From JAFGED01 sp964551295 (GTDB lineage: Bacteria; Chloroflexota; Anaerolineae; B4-G1): 64,000 bases of DNA. Of the stretch, positions 16,759 through 26,435 are shown one piece after another. The position numbers were made by a program, and so were the translations under genes. How positions within the stretch are numbered: the first letter of the stretch is position 1; each line of letters starts with the position of its first letter. The stretch covers positions 11,517-75,516 of the forward strand of contig CAZKDJ010000001.1 of NCBI GenBank assembly GCA_964551295.1. Reading direction: 5' to 3'. The notes beneath the pieces are model-generated. The model searched no databases, was not told the DNA's origin, and saw only the letters and a list, made by a program, of their open reading frames with translations.

Positions 16759-17904
16759 TTAGTCCAATATACAAGGTAGCGGAAAATCGTTTACCGTTAC
16801 TACCTCTATCAACTGGAAACACTTGGCATCGGAGTCCGGATTTTCACACACAATTGGCTCGGCGCGAGTGTGTGTCTTGGAGACTCGGACATCATAATAG
16901 ATGGAATCCTCTCTGGGAATCAATTCGATCTCACGGGTGTACCCCAGCAAAACACCTACAAAGGTAGTTTCTCCATCGCTATCGCGGGAAAATTCAATGA
17001 TGCTCGGCTGCGTCGCCAGCAATTCCGCAGCTTGTACATCAGGCAGTAGCATTAAGCGGACTCCCGCGGCGAGCGTCGTAACCTTGAGGACATGCTTGAA
17101 CTCCCACTGCTGATCTCCAGGTGCAAGTATATAGGTCCCCTCTCCTTGCCAACCGGAAGCTGATCCTCGGCATCGGAAAAGGAATCCGTGCCGATCCTTT
17201 CCGATCTGCACGAGTTGTCCTTGAGGTGCATGTCCAGATTGCCCACAGTAAGTGATAGAGTGCTCCCTAGTCACCATTTGCCACACATCGCCTATCTTTG
17301 AGAAGACGGCGCCATCAATGGCCGGGCTCAAGGACCGAACAGAATAACCCAAATAGTCAGTCGGCAGCACGCCCGTCATCACAACGTACTTGGCATTTCC
17401 CTCTTCGTGAAAAGAGCTCGCCAGCAGCACATTGACCGTGTTCTCTTCAACGATGACGCCAGTGCACGGCCGCTGCGTGAAGCACAGCAGCCCGTCCTCG
17501 CCCTCGAAGTAGACCATTTTTCGATCCTCATACATGAGCCGCAGGGCCTCCCTAAGGTCGAATTCTCCCTCAATAGCACCGGCGGGGAATGGCGTGGGAG
17601 TCGGCGTGCGGGTAGGTGTGGGAGAGGGAGTGGCAGTGACGCCGCGTCTTTGCGCCCAGACCGTGGCCCGTGCGCGGGCGGTGTTCTCCAGTCTGGCATA
17701 CATGGAGGCGACAGGCGCAGCGGTCTGGGTTTGTCGGATGGCTACCACTTCTGTGAGACCTGGGGTACGGGTAGCCGATGGCGTGGAGGCAATATAATCC
17801 TCGGGCGCACAAAATCGAGTCGCCAAAGAATTCACTGCGATCAAGAACACGACCCCGACAGCAATTATCCAAAGAGCCCTGCGCTTCCGCATAGATTCGT
17901 TCAT
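16759..17904 (-). CDS. Membrane-anchored protein with Thr-Pro linker, unknown function
   Basis: 381 residues. A short basic N-terminus and one membrane helix (about residues 11-28) are followed by a low-complexity extracellular linker with TATPSPTPTRTPTPTP (about 90-106) and then a roughly 270-residue domain with several cysteines. This is the usual architecture of surface-exposed anchored proteins in Anaerolineae-like genomes. No catalytic motif is recognisable. GC content and codon bias are visibly lower than in yigZ. The N-terminal helix could also act as a signal peptide; no lipobox is seen, so an uncleaved anchor is favoured. Confidence 0.55.
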   Translation of the reverse strand: MNESMRKRRALWIIAVGVVFLIAVNSLATRFCAPEDYIASTPSATRTPGLTEVVAIRQTQTAAPVASMYARLENTARARATVWAQRRGVTATPSPTPTRTPTPTPFPAGAIEGEFDLREALRLMYEDRKMVYFEGEDGLLCFTQRPCTGVIVEENTVNVLLASSFHEEGNAKYVVMTGVLPTDYLGYSVRSLSPAIDGAVFSKIGDVWQMVTREHSITYCGQSGHAPQGQLVQIGKDRHGFLFRCRGSASGWQGEGTYILAPGDQQWEFKHVLKVTTLAAGVRLMLLPDVQAAELLATQPSIIEFSRDSDGETTFVGVLLGYTREIELIPREDSIYYDVRVSKTHTRAEPIVCENPDSDAKCFQLIEVVTVNDFPLPCILD

Positions 17905-18124
17905 CCGACATCAACCCGACAAGTACCACACTACTTTCTTTGGATAGATTGGGCGCCTTGCACCAACAATTCCCCCTCATCCTCCGCCAGGAGAACCGCG
18001 ATCATCTGCCCCCGGCCCCTACCACGGCGGTGTCCATGAATCTCCTGTGGCGAGTATTATACACCGGGTTACGTCGGACGGGCAATTGCGTCCTGTAACA
18101 AAATGGGAAAACCGACGAGAGGAC
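17905..18124. other. Intergenic stretch, nothing recognised
   Basis: About 220 bp upstream of the anchored protein gene and downstream of the zinc-ribbon gene. I see no gene, RNA or clear promoter in it. Confidence 0.5.
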
Positions 18125-18159
18125 AAAAAAACAGGACCGTACAGACTCGCACGGCCCTG
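18125..18159 (-). terminator. Rho-independent terminator after the zinc-ribbon gene
   Basis: On the minus strand CAGGGCCGT, a 10-nt loop and ACGGTCCTG form a 9-bp stem (one G-T pair), followed by seven Ts. It lies 35 bp after the stop at 18195. Confidence 0.85.
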
Positions 18160-18194
18160 GCGGGTCTAGTCAGACATTTTCGCCAGTTGTCCGG

Positions 18195-18392
18195 CTATTC
18201 GGTATACAGCTCGTACCGCGTGCTGACCACCTGGCGGTATCCGCACTTGGTACATTCCCAACCTTCGATGGCCTTGATACGACCGGTGATCAAAAGCAGT
18301 AACGTCGGACGACGCTCCCACTGCACCCACTCGTGCCGTGTGAGAATGCCGCATTTCTTGCACTGAATGATACACGTCTCGTTTTCAGCCAT
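18195..18392 (-). CDS. Small zinc-ribbon protein
   Basis: 65 residues from the ATG at 18392. Two CxxC pairs are visible, CKKCG near residue 10 and CTKCG near residue 48, with a hydrophobic stretch LLLLITGRI between them; this fits a single treble-clef or ribbon zinc site. A strong terminator follows, supporting a real transcript. No enzymatic motif is present. It may bind nucleic acid or a partner protein; the family is not recognised. Confidence 0.6.
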   Translation of the reverse strand: MAENETCIIQCKKCGILTRHEWVQWERRPTLLLLITGRIKAIEGWECTKCGYRQVVSTRYELYTE

Positions 18393-18433
18393 AGGCGGGA
18401 TATTGTAACACAAAACACCCCGTTGCCAACCGG

Positions 18434-19006
18434 CTACTTGTGCGCCTCGCACCCCTCCAGCGCCGCGCAAAAGGTCGTACAAATCTCAACGGTGGTACCG
18501 GCATAGATGATGTAGAACTCGTTGTCGTCGCGCACGAGGGTGTAGCTGGCCGAGCACATCTCGATGGGGAGCATATCAGGCTGGCCGCCATCCGGTATCA
18601 CCGGGGCGACGCACTTGAACAGGTTCCGCGGATCGAGCAACTCGTTGCGGTCACCGATGGCCACGATACCCGCCGAAAGCGGGGCCTCCGGGTTGCTGTA
18701 AGCGCGCGCCTTCACCGCCCCCACCTCCTGATAGCAGCCGATGACCTGATCCACGGCAGCGATGGCCAACGCCAACTCCGGCTGACCGGCCAGCAAGGAC
18801 GCGCCCCCGCTCAGCTTGCTGATATGATCGGTCAGGGTCTCTCCCTCCACTGTGTTGTAACCTTGCAAGTCGGGCAGCAACTCCTCAGCCGGAGGCACAG
18901 GGGGATCCTGTTGATTGATACCAAGTATCAAACCAGCTCCCCCCATCAAGATCGCGACGGCGACCAGCACCACGAACACGCGATTCGGACGTTTTTCTTC
19001 TGACAT
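18434..19006 (-). CDS. Membrane-anchored protein, unknown function
   Basis: 190 residues from the ATG at 19006, which follows GAGGAG; a longer in-frame start at 19039 has no ribosome site. The N-terminus MSEEKRPNR leads into one membrane helix (RVFVVLVAVAILMGGAGLIL, about residues 9-29), then an extracytoplasmic domain of about 160 residues with five or six cysteines towards the C-terminus (SVPxC-like spacing CSAS, CTTFCAALEGC). The cysteines may form disulfides outside the cell. No family recognised. Confidence 0.55.
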   Translation of the reverse strand: MSEEKRPNRVFVVLVAVAILMGGAGLILGINQQDPPVPPAEELLPDLQGYNTVEGETLTDHISKLSGGASLLAGQPELALAIAAVDQVIGCYQEVGAVKARAYSNPEAPLSAGIVAIGDRNELLDPRNLFKCVAPVIPDGGQPDMLPIEMCSASYTLVRDDNEFYIIYAGTTVEICTTFCAALEGCEAHK

Positions 19007-19107
19007 TTCCCCCACTCCTCTCCCGACAAGATCGCTCACAAGGCCATTCTATCACACCCCAGGAAAGAGGACAACCCGCACCGCCGCTGGTCGGTTACTC
19101 CCTCGTG

Positions 19108-19116
19108 TGCTATACT
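19108..19116 (+). promoter_or_regulatory. Extended -10 element for a near-leaderless transcript
   Basis: TGCTATACT (19108-19116), the same element as before the gene at 8480. The ATG at 19129 lies only 12 nt after it and no Shine-Dalgarno is visible, so the mRNA would have a leader of about 6 nt or none. Confidence 0.45.
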
Positions 19117-19128
19117 CCTAACTGAGCT

Positions 19129-19893
19129 ATGGGCGTCCTACCACTCGAGACAGGCATCGTTTACGGGCCGATCCGCTCCCGGCGATTGGGCCTCTCGCTG
19201 GGCGTCAATCTGCTGCCCACGCGCTACAAGCTGTGCTCCTTCGACTGCGTCTACTGTCACTATGGCCGCACCGACGTCAAGAGCCTGAGCGCCGACGCGC
19301 GCGATCTGCCGTGGTCGCGCGAGGTGCTGCGGGAAGTGGAGTCCGCCCTGCGCGAGTATCCCAACGTCGACACCATCACCTTCTCCGGCAATGGCGAGCC
19401 CACCCTGCACCCCGCCTTTCCCAAGATCGCCGCCGCGATCAGAAAGCTGAGAGATGAACGGGCACCCAACGTCAAGCTAGCGCTCTTTTCCAACGCCACC
19501 ACGGCTCATCTGGAGCACATTCGCCAGGCGCTGCCGCTCCTCGATCTGCCGATGCTCAAGCTAGATGCGGGCAACCCGGACACACTGGCCGCCATCAACC
19601 GCCCTGCCCCAGGGGTGCGCTGGGAGCGCATCGTAGAGGGACTGGGACAGGTCCCCAGCCTGGTCATCCAGAGCGTGCTGATCGACGGCGAGGTGAGCAA
19701 CGTCAGAGGAGCGGCCTTCGAGGCCTGGGTGGACGTGCTGGCCCAGATCAAACCGGCCCACGTGCAAGTTTATAGCACCGACTACCCGGTGCCGGAAAGC
19801 GGCGTCGAGCGCGTGCTGCCCTACGAACTGAAGCGCATCGCCGAGGAGGTGAGAGAACGCACCGGGCTGCCCATTGAGGCCCTCTGGTTCTAG
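19129..19893 (+). CDS. Radical SAM protein
   Basis: 254 residues. The radical SAM cluster motif is CSFDCVYC (Cys 36, 40 and 43), a Cx3Cx2C that binds a 4Fe-4S cluster. FSGNGEPTLHP (about residues 84-94) is the SAM-binding GGE-like motif. This arrangement is typical of the COG0731 group of small Fe-S oxidoreductases, relatives of the tRNA wybutosine enzyme TYW1 without its flavodoxin domain. The reaction is not known. It is 7 bp upstream of rqcH and the two probably share a transcript, which hints at a translation-related role (inference). Confidence 0.8.
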   Translation: MGVLPLETGIVYGPIRSRRLGLSLGVNLLPTRYKLCSFDCVYCHYGRTDVKSLSADARDLPWSREVLREVESALREYPNVDTITFSGNGEPTLHPAFPKIAAAIRKLRDERAPNVKLALFSNATTAHLEHIRQALPLLDLPMLKLDAGNPDTLAAINRPAPGVRWERIVEGLGQVPSLVIQSVLIDGEVSNVRGAAFEAWVDVLAQIKPAHVQVYSTDYPVPESGVERVLPYELKRIAEEVRERTGLPIEALWF

Positions 19894-19900
19894 AAAGCCT

Positions 19901-21589
19901 ATGAACGTCGATTTTCTGACCCTGGCCTGCCTGCGAGATCAGCTCGATAGCCTGCTCGGCGCGCGCGTCCAGCGCGTGGTGCTGCCCGATGAACTCTCAA
20001 TCGGGTTGGAGCTTTACGCCGGGCAACGCGCCCAACTGCTGATCTCCGCCGACCCGCAACACCCACGCACGCTGCTGGCACCCCAGAAACTGCGCCGCGG
20101 CGTGGAAACCGAGACGGCACTGCTGCTTTTGCTGCGCAAATGGGTGCCCGGCAGCCGGCTGGTGGATATCACGCAACCGGAGTGGGAACGCATTCTAGAG
20201 TTTCACTTTGCAGGCCAGGCCGGCCCGTGCCGCCTGGTCGCCGAGCTGATCGGGCTGTATAGCAACGTCATCCTGGTGGGACCGGATGGCGACGTGCTGG
20301 ACGCGGTGCGGCACGTCGGCCCGGCCCAGAACCGCTACCGGGTCATCCTGCCCAGCCGCCCGTACCAGCCGCCGCCCAAGCCGGTGGGCCGCCAGGCACC
20401 GACCCAAATCCCGCCCGGCGAGTGGGCCGCCCTGCTGGCCTCCGTCACTCCCGACCAACCGCTACACCGGCTGCTGACCAGTCGTCTCCTAGGTGTCAGC
20501 CCGATGCTGGCGCGGGAGATCGCCGTCCGCGCCGCAGGCGATCCCGACGCACCGGCGCACGCCGTCACAGCCCAAGCGCTGGCCGAGGCAAGCGCCGAGC
20601 TCTTTGCACCGATCCGGGATGGCTCCTGGGCGCCGCACGTCGCGCTGGACGAAGACGGCAGCGTCGTCGCCTTTGCCCCCTACGAGCCGCACCAGTTCGA
20701 GCGCGTCCGGCCGGCATCCGACATCAGCGAGGCCATGTGGCAGTATTTCGAGCAGCGGCTGTCGGCCGACACCTACGCATCGGCCCGCTGGCGCGTGCAG
20801 GAGCGGATCGACGAGACGCGCGCGCAGACCGAGCGCACGCTGAGGCAGTTGCGGGAAAACATAGTCGATGAAAGCGAGATCAAATCGCTACGCGAAGCTG
20901 GGGAGCTAATACTGATCTACCAGGGCCAGGCAAAGCCAAATACCAGCGAGATCACCGTGCCCGACTACACCGGCGCGCCGCGTACAATTAAGCTGGACCC
21001 CAAGCTGACGCCAGCGGAGAACGCGCAGGCCTACTTTCATCGCTACCGCAAGGCTATCCGAGGCAAGGAGGGCATCCCCGCCCGCATCGCGGCGGCAAAA
21101 GCCGACATGGCCTACCTGGCACAACTGGCCGCCGACCTGGCCCAGGCCGAGTCGCGCCCCGAGATCGACGCGGTATACGACGCGCTAGTCAAAGCCGGCT
21201 GGGCGCCCCAGGCCCACTCGGAAAGCAGCAGCCAGGTCGAGGGACCGAGGCGCTTTGAGATAGACGAATTCGCCGTCTACGTGGGGCGCAACGCGCGCCA
21301 AAACGAGGAGGTGACGTTCAAGCGCGCCGGGCCGGACGACGTGTGGCTTCACGCCCGCGGCGTGCCGGGCGCGCACGTGGTGGTCAAGTGCGGCAAGCGG
21401 GACGTGCCAGAGGAGGTAGTACAACAGGCGGCGCAACTGGCGGCGTACTACTCGTCGGCGCGGGAGGAGGCCCAAGTGGCCGTGGATGTGACCCAACGCC
21501 GCTACGTGAAGCGCGTGCACCGCAGCCGTCCGGGGCTGGTCACCTACCGGAACGAGCGGACGGTGCAGGTGAAACCGCAACCACGGTAA
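19901..21589 (+). CDS. rqcH: RqcH / NFACT family ribosome quality control protein
   Basis: 562 residues from the ATG at 19901. NFACT-N is at residues 1-200 (MNVDFLTLACLRDQL, then ADPQHPRTLL), followed by a helical middle with coiled-coil (about 295-430), and NFACT-R at about 455-550 with VYVGRNARQNEEVTF, DDVWLHARGVPGAHVV and a basic end. In Bacillus RqcH binds stalled 50S subunits and recruits tRNA-Ala to add alanine tails; older literature called the family fibronectin-binding proteins. The domain order is complete and the length is normal. The coding density and position after the radical SAM gene suggest one operon. Confidence 0.92.
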   Translation: MNVDFLTLACLRDQLDSLLGARVQRVVLPDELSIGLELYAGQRAQLLISADPQHPRTLLAPQKLRRGVETETALLLLLRKWVPGSRLVDITQPEWERILEFHFAGQAGPCRLVAELIGLYSNVILVGPDGDVLDAVRHVGPAQNRYRVILPSRPYQPPPKPVGRQAPTQIPPGEWAALLASVTPDQPLHRLLTSRLLGVSPMLAREIAVRAAGDPDAPAHAVTAQALAEASAELFAPIRDGSWAPHVALDEDGSVVAFAPYEPHQFERVRPASDISEAMWQYFEQRLSADTYASARWRVQERIDETRAQTERTLRQLRENIVDESEIKSLREAGELILIYQGQAKPNTSEITVPDYTGAPRTIKLDPKLTPAENAQAYFHRYRKAIRGKEGIPARIAAAKADMAYLAQLAADLAQAESRPEIDAVYDALVKAGWAPQAHSESSSQVEGPRRFEIDEFAVYVGRNARQNEEVTFKRAGPDDVWLHARGVPGAHVVVKCGKRDVPEEVVQQAAQLAAYYSSAREEAQVAVDVTQRRYVKRVHRSRPGLVTYRNERTVQVKPQPR

Positions 21590-21622
21590 TACATATCACC
21601 ACCGTTGAACTGACAAAAACTG

Positions 21623-23674
21623 TTACAGCTTAACCATCTTGGCGATAAAGGCCGCGTCGCCAATCCAACCATTCCACCAATCCACCGCATACACACGGTG
21701 AACGACGCGCCCCCCTAGTGAAACTACATCCTCCCCCTGAATCGCAAAGGCCTCCACGCTAAGATACACCGGTGCCGTATCCACGCGCACGAATGCATCC
21801 ACAGCTGCAAAGACGGCTTGGTTCAACTGATTGTTGAACTCTGTCGGATGTGTGTTGGGATCGTAAGTGGCCAGGTAGCCGACGACCAGCGCGCGCTTGC
21901 CATCTTGTGCCGTATCAAACAGCGTGATTACATCGCGATCCGATATACCCAACTGCGAGGCGACGGCGCTCTTGGCCATAGAGAGAGCCGTACCTTCATC
22001 GATGGGGTCACCCTGCGGGCCGGGAGGATTGTCAAAGCGGTACACCTCCAGGCATTGAGTGTACATCTCGTCGGCCACAAAATTATCGGGGTCCAACTCG
22101 CGCGCCTTGTCAAAGAAGCTCAACGCCTCACCACACCGATCCTGCATCGCGTAGGCGACGCCCAGGCCAACCAGCGCCTCCACCAACTCTTCATCAATCT
22201 CTAAGGCCAGATTGAATTGCTGTTCTGCTTCGGAGTAGCGATCGAGCCGCAAATAGAAGTTACCCAGCGCCACATAAGGCTCCTCGCTTTCCGGCTCCAG
22301 TTCAACGGCCTTTAGGTATACCTCCTCAGCCTCCTCGTACTTTTCCTGCTCGGAGAGCGCATCCCCCAGATTCGTGTAATATATATACCTATCATCGTCT
22401 ATATCTATGGCCGCTTGGAATCGAACCTCTGCATCCTCGTAACGCTCCTCTCCCATATAAGCCAGGCCCAGCCCAAACACGGGAAAAGAGTCGTAAGGAG
22501 CCATGGCAATCGCCTCCTGGAAACTCTCGATCGCGGCGGTGTACGCGTCCTGGCACAACTGGGCCAGCCCCATGTACGTGCGGGCAGACGCCGAGTATGG
22601 AGCCAGTTCGATCACCTTTTCGTATTCGCTCTCTGCATCCTCACAATCGCCCCGAGACCAGAGCACGCGCGCTCGGCCAAAATATCCGCTCGGAGATTCG
22701 ACGTCCCGGTCAATGGCCAAGTCAAAGCTCTCTTCGGCTTCATCATACACTTCCCGTTCAAGATATGTGTAGCCCCGGCAAAGATATCCATCGGGCAACT
22801 CGGGCTCCAGATCGACGACCTGATCACAGAGATCGAGCGCCTTGTCGTACTCTTCTTCGGCGCGGTGAACGGCTGCCAAAGCTCCCAGGGCGGGGATAAA
22901 ATCGGGATCATACTCCAACACTTCTTTAAGGAGACTTTCCTGTTCCTTATACCGTTCATCATCCTCCATCTCCTCATCCGCAAGCCCCACAAAGTGGCTT
23001 CGGTGGACCAAGGCAGGCACAAAATGAGGCTGTAAAAGTGCGCCGGCCTCTGCCGCCCCTTCGGCTTTCTCCCCCTCATTCATGGCAGCATACACATTCG
23101 ACAGGACACGCTGGACATCGTACAGGTCAGGATCCTGTTTTGCGGCATACTCGGCTGTATCCTGCGCTTCCTCATACTGATTGGTATCCAAATACACCTC
23201 GGCCAGCATGGTAAGCACCAGGGGATCCTCCGGCGCCAGCTCGACGGCCTCTTCGGCCACCTCGAGCGCATCGTCAAACTCCAGATTCCAATCCAGAGCG
23301 AACACCAGATAGGCCTGTATCGCCGCGTCATCGGGGGCCAGATCGACCGCCGTCCGCGCTTGGTCGATCGCCTCTTTGCGGGTCTGGGGCCGTTGCGCAT
23401 ACAGATATGCCAGATGAGCGTAAGCCAACGCGTCGTCAGGATGTAACTCGACAGCTTGTAGATACGCCTCCTCTGCCCCTTCCCAATCACTCTCCCACAG
23501 CAACTCATCTCCCTGGGCCACTAGGACGTCCGCCGGAATTGGCGTCGCCGTCGGCTCGGGAGTAGGCGTCGGCGTGTCGGTCGGGATCGGCGTCTGCGTT
23601 GGCTCTGGCGTCGGTGGACTGCACCCGACCAGCAACATCACCGCCACCACGAAAACCATCATGCACCGTTTCAT
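21623..23674 (-). CDS. TPR-repeat lipoprotein
   Basis: 683 residues from the ATG at 23674, after GAGGAGG. The signal peptide ends at a lipobox (MLLVGC, Cys 18), then a Pro-Thr linker (PTPEPTQTPIPTDTPTPTP). Residues 50-540 are about fourteen tetratricopeptide repeats with regular ALxxLAxxYxxxxxYxxA spacing. A separate C-terminal domain (about 550-683) has no match I recognise. It is anchored to the membrane exterior and probably mediates protein-protein contacts or envelope assembly. It is the last of a four-gene set (peptidase, solute-binding lipoprotein, anchored TPR, TPR lipoprotein) on the minus strand, 34 bp from the convergent rqcH. Confidence 0.8.
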   Translation of the reverse strand: MKRCMMVFVVAVMLLVGCSPPTPEPTQTPIPTDTPTPTPEPTATPIPADVLVAQGDELLWESDWEGAEEAYLQAVELHPDDALAYAHLAYLYAQRPQTRKEAIDQARTAVDLAPDDAAIQAYLVFALDWNLEFDDALEVAEEAVELAPEDPLVLTMLAEVYLDTNQYEEAQDTAEYAAKQDPDLYDVQRVLSNVYAAMNEGEKAEGAAEAGALLQPHFVPALVHRSHFVGLADEEMEDDERYKEQESLLKEVLEYDPDFIPALGALAAVHRAEEEYDKALDLCDQVVDLEPELPDGYLCRGYTYLEREVYDEAEESFDLAIDRDVESPSGYFGRARVLWSRGDCEDAESEYEKVIELAPYSASARTYMGLAQLCQDAYTAAIESFQEAIAMAPYDSFPVFGLGLAYMGEERYEDAEVRFQAAIDIDDDRYIYYTNLGDALSEQEKYEEAEEVYLKAVELEPESEEPYVALGNFYLRLDRYSEAEQQFNLALEIDEELVEALVGLGVAYAMQDRCGEALSFFDKARELDPDNFVADEMYTQCLEVYRFDNPPGPQGDPIDEGTALSMAKSAVASQLGISDRDVITLFDTAQDGKRALVVGYLATYDPNTHPTEFNNQLNQAVFAAVDAFVRVDTAPVYLSVEAFAIQGEDVVSLGGRVVHRVYAVDWWNGWIGDAAFIAKMVKL

Positions 23675-23704
23675 CACTCGTCCTCCTCTAGCAGATTTTA
23701 CATA

Positions 23705-23768
23705 GAAACACAGAGCTTTTTTCACCCTCTGTGAATCTCTTCCCAATCTCTGCGAATCTCTGTGTTCC
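23705..23768. repeat. Intergenic repeat cluster with inverted ends
   Basis: GAAACACAGAG (23705-23715) and CTCTGTGTTCC (23758-23768) form an imperfect inverted repeat. Between them is a direct repeat of TCTCTGxGAATCTCT type. A related motif set (CTGCAGAGCCGCAGAGAA and CTCTGCGATCTTTGCG) lies at 37741-37796. Confidence 0.5.
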
Positions 23769-23847
23769 AAATAGGAGCAGACTGAACAGCTACATTCTAG
23801 ATAGCTTCTCAACAGGCCCGAGGGCCAGTGTTCGAGAAGACACGGTC

Positions 23848-26427
23848 TCAGTCAAAGCCAAAGCTGGCGATGACGTCGTCAAAAATCCTTTCGTTCTTTT
23901 CCACACCCTCGGTACGCGTCGTCGCCGTGAAAATGACAACGTGTCCGTCGATGAGCGCGTAAACCCGCACGACCGTCACCGGCACGTCGCGCAGTCGGCT
24001 GTCGACGGCCGTCCAGGTAAAGACGCGGCGCATCGCCGCACGTCCATCTACGGTGATGGTCCTTTCGCTCACCAATTCATAATCCGGTAGATCGTCGACA
24101 GTGGGGCCATATAACCTGGCCAGCTTGGAGGGCGGCAGGGTAAAATCAACCTCAAAGATGGATAGAACCACATTGGCTCGATAGTCTTTATCCAACGGTC
24201 CGACGAGCAGGAGCGGCACTTCCTCCCCGGGATCCACGTACTGGCGCCACTCGGCGGGATAGGCGATAGAGAATCCGTGATAGGCATCGGACCACATGCG
24301 CATCCCATCCACCTCCGACGGAATGCGCCTCAAGTCGGCGATGCCACTCTCTGCCAGTTCCACGTCATCGACTTCACCGCTGACCTCCAGGACAGACTCC
24401 AGGGCCACGATCGCATCGTCGTAGCGTTGCAGGGCGTCGAGAGCCTCGGCACGCAGAAGGTGTCCTTCCACCCAATCCGGGTCCAGGGCCAACGCACGCT
24501 CAAAGTCGTCCAGCGCCTCATTGGCGTCGCCGCCCTCCAGGTAGATGCGCCCCCGCGTAGCCCAGACCTCCTCATCGTCGGGAGCCAGCTCCACGGCACG
24601 GTCCGCATCCGCCATCGCTTCGCGCCACTCTCGCTCGTAGACGTAAACCAACGCCCGTGCCAGGTAAGCCTGAGCCAACTCGGGATCCAACTCGATCGCC
24701 CGCTCGGCATCCGCCCGCGCGCGGGCGGGATCTTTTGACCAGAAATGGGCATTCGCGCGCGCGGCGTAAGCACGCGCCAACTCGGGATCAAGCTTGATCG
24801 CAGCGGTCAGATCAATCACTGCCTGGAAATAATTCTCCGCCTCCAGGTTGAATACTCCCACGATAAAGTGGGCGACCGGCAAGTCGTCGTCCAGATCGAG
24901 CGCGCGTTGCGCATCCCGCAACGCCAGAGGCATGTTGTCCAGCTCCAGATATGCCTCGGCGCGCAGAACGATCAAGTCAGCGTCAGCAGGCTTCAAAGCG
25001 ATGGCGGCATCCAGGTCATCGACGGCATCCGCATAGTCGCCTTCGGCCATCGCAGCCAGGGCATGCCGCCTCAGACCATTCCAGTCGTCAAGGCGCGCTT
25101 GCAGCACCGTATCGTAGTCAATACGCGCCTCTGCCCACTGCTCCAGGTCAAAATACAGGTCGGCCCGACAGGCGTGGGCGTCGACGAGCGTGGGGTCGAG
25201 TTCCAATGCACGATCCAGGTCGGCCAAGGCAGCGTCCGCGTCGCCCGTGGAAGCGGCCACCCGCCCGCGCAAAACGAGCGCCGGCACATGGTCGGGCAGC
25301 GATGCAAGCGCCGTCGCCAGGTCTGCCCTGGCGGCAGCGGCATCCCCATCGTGGAAATAGCCAGCCGCGCGGCCGACGTAGACGATTCCTGCGTCGGGAG
25401 CCAGATCGACCGCCTTCTGATAGTCAAACTGCGCCTGGGGAACCTCGTCTCGCGCCAGGTGTACGTCACCGCGCAGTAAATAGCCCCAAATCCAATCGGG
25501 CGCTGCGGCCACGATCTGCTCCGCGTCCGAGAGAGCGGCCTCGGTATGGCCAGCGGCCAGATGTGTGCCCGCGCGCAAGTGAAGGGCTCGCGCGAGCGCC
25601 CGATCATCCGGCGCGTGCGAGACCGCCTGGTTCAACATACTCAGTCCCTTAGCCAGATTGCCGCCATCGGCAGTCACAGCCCCCACCAAGGCCTGGGCCG
25701 ATACCGATTCAGGGGCAAGCTCAAGGGCCGCCTCGGTATCGGCGCGGGCAGCAACGTCGTCGTGGGCCAGAAAGTAGACCCACCCGCGCCCGACAAAGGC
25801 ATCCACCAGGGTGTCGTCGTTTTCAATGGCCTGGGTTAGATCGGCCAGGGCATCGGCATTTCGCCGGAAGTGCAAGTGAGCCAACCCCCGGTAGAGGTAG
25901 GGCTCACCCGAATTCGGGGCTTGAGCGATGGCCGACTCATAGTCCGCCATGCTCGCCTCTCCATCGTTCATGTCCAGATGGACCGCACCCCGCAAGAGAA
26001 GTGCGTTCGTCTGCTCCGGATCGATCTCTAGTATGCGATTCAAGTCTTGGAGAGCGGCTTGCAAATCGCCCAGGTCACGGTAGGCTCGCGCGCGGACCAT
26101 GAGGAGGGTCACGTCGTCGTGTTCCCGCATGAACGCGGGCCGCACCGCCAGAGCCTGATCAAAGGCCTCGATAGCATCCTCGTAACGCCCCACAGATGAG
26201 GCAGCACGCCCCGTGGCCATATGGATCGCCGCCTGATTCCGCAGATAAAAGAACAGTCCCACGGCCCCCGCAATAACGGTCAAGCAGAAGGCGGCGACAA
26301 TAAAGAGCACAACCGCCACCCCCTTTTTGCGCTTTGGCTTCCGCGGCAAAGATGGGGCGTCTTCTACAGGCGCTACCGGGCCCGCAGATTCGCCAGACTC
26401 CATAGATTCCACAGTTTCTTCAGACAT
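23848..26427 (-). CDS. Membrane-anchored TPR protein with C-terminal PsbP-like domain
   Basis: 859 residues, with AGGAG before the ATG. A basic, Pro-rich cytoplasmic start (PRKPKRKKG) is followed by one membrane helix (about 36-62). Then come around eighteen TPR units (70-690), with Asp/Ala-rich lines such as LDRALELDPTLVDAHACRA. The C-terminus (about 700-859) begins with MWSDAYHGFSIAYPAEW, the typical start of PsbP/DcrB-like domains. It lies 8 bp after the neighbouring solute-binding lipoprotein, which carries the same kind of domain at its N-terminus, so the two products may form one surface assembly (inference). Function unknown. Confidence 0.75.
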   Translation of the reverse strand: MSEETVESMESGESAGPVAPVEDAPSLPRKPKRKKGVAVVLFIVAAFCLTVIAGAVGLFFYLRNQAAIHMATGRAASSVGRYEDAIEAFDQALAVRPAFMREHDDVTLLMVRARAYRDLGDLQAALQDLNRILEIDPEQTNALLLRGAVHLDMNDGEASMADYESAIAQAPNSGEPYLYRGLAHLHFRRNADALADLTQAIENDDTLVDAFVGRGWVYFLAHDDVAARADTEAALELAPESVSAQALVGAVTADGGNLAKGLSMLNQAVSHAPDDRALARALHLRAGTHLAAGHTEAALSDAEQIVAAAPDWIWGYLLRGDVHLARDEVPQAQFDYQKAVDLAPDAGIVYVGRAAGYFHDGDAAAARADLATALASLPDHVPALVLRGRVAASTGDADAALADLDRALELDPTLVDAHACRADLYFDLEQWAEARIDYDTVLQARLDDWNGLRRHALAAMAEGDYADAVDDLDAAIALKPADADLIVLRAEAYLELDNMPLALRDAQRALDLDDDLPVAHFIVGVFNLEAENYFQAVIDLTAAIKLDPELARAYAARANAHFWSKDPARARADAERAIELDPELAQAYLARALVYVYEREWREAMADADRAVELAPDDEEVWATRGRIYLEGGDANEALDDFERALALDPDWVEGHLLRAEALDALQRYDDAIVALESVLEVSGEVDDVELAESGIADLRRIPSEVDGMRMWSDAYHGFSIAYPAEWRQYVDPGEEVPLLLVGPLDKDYRANVVLSIFEVDFTLPPSKLARLYGPTVDDLPDYELVSERTITVDGRAAMRRVFTWTAVDSRLRDVPVTVVRVYALIDGHVVIFTATTRTEGVEKNERIFDDVIASFGFD

Positions 26428-26435
26428 AGCTACTC

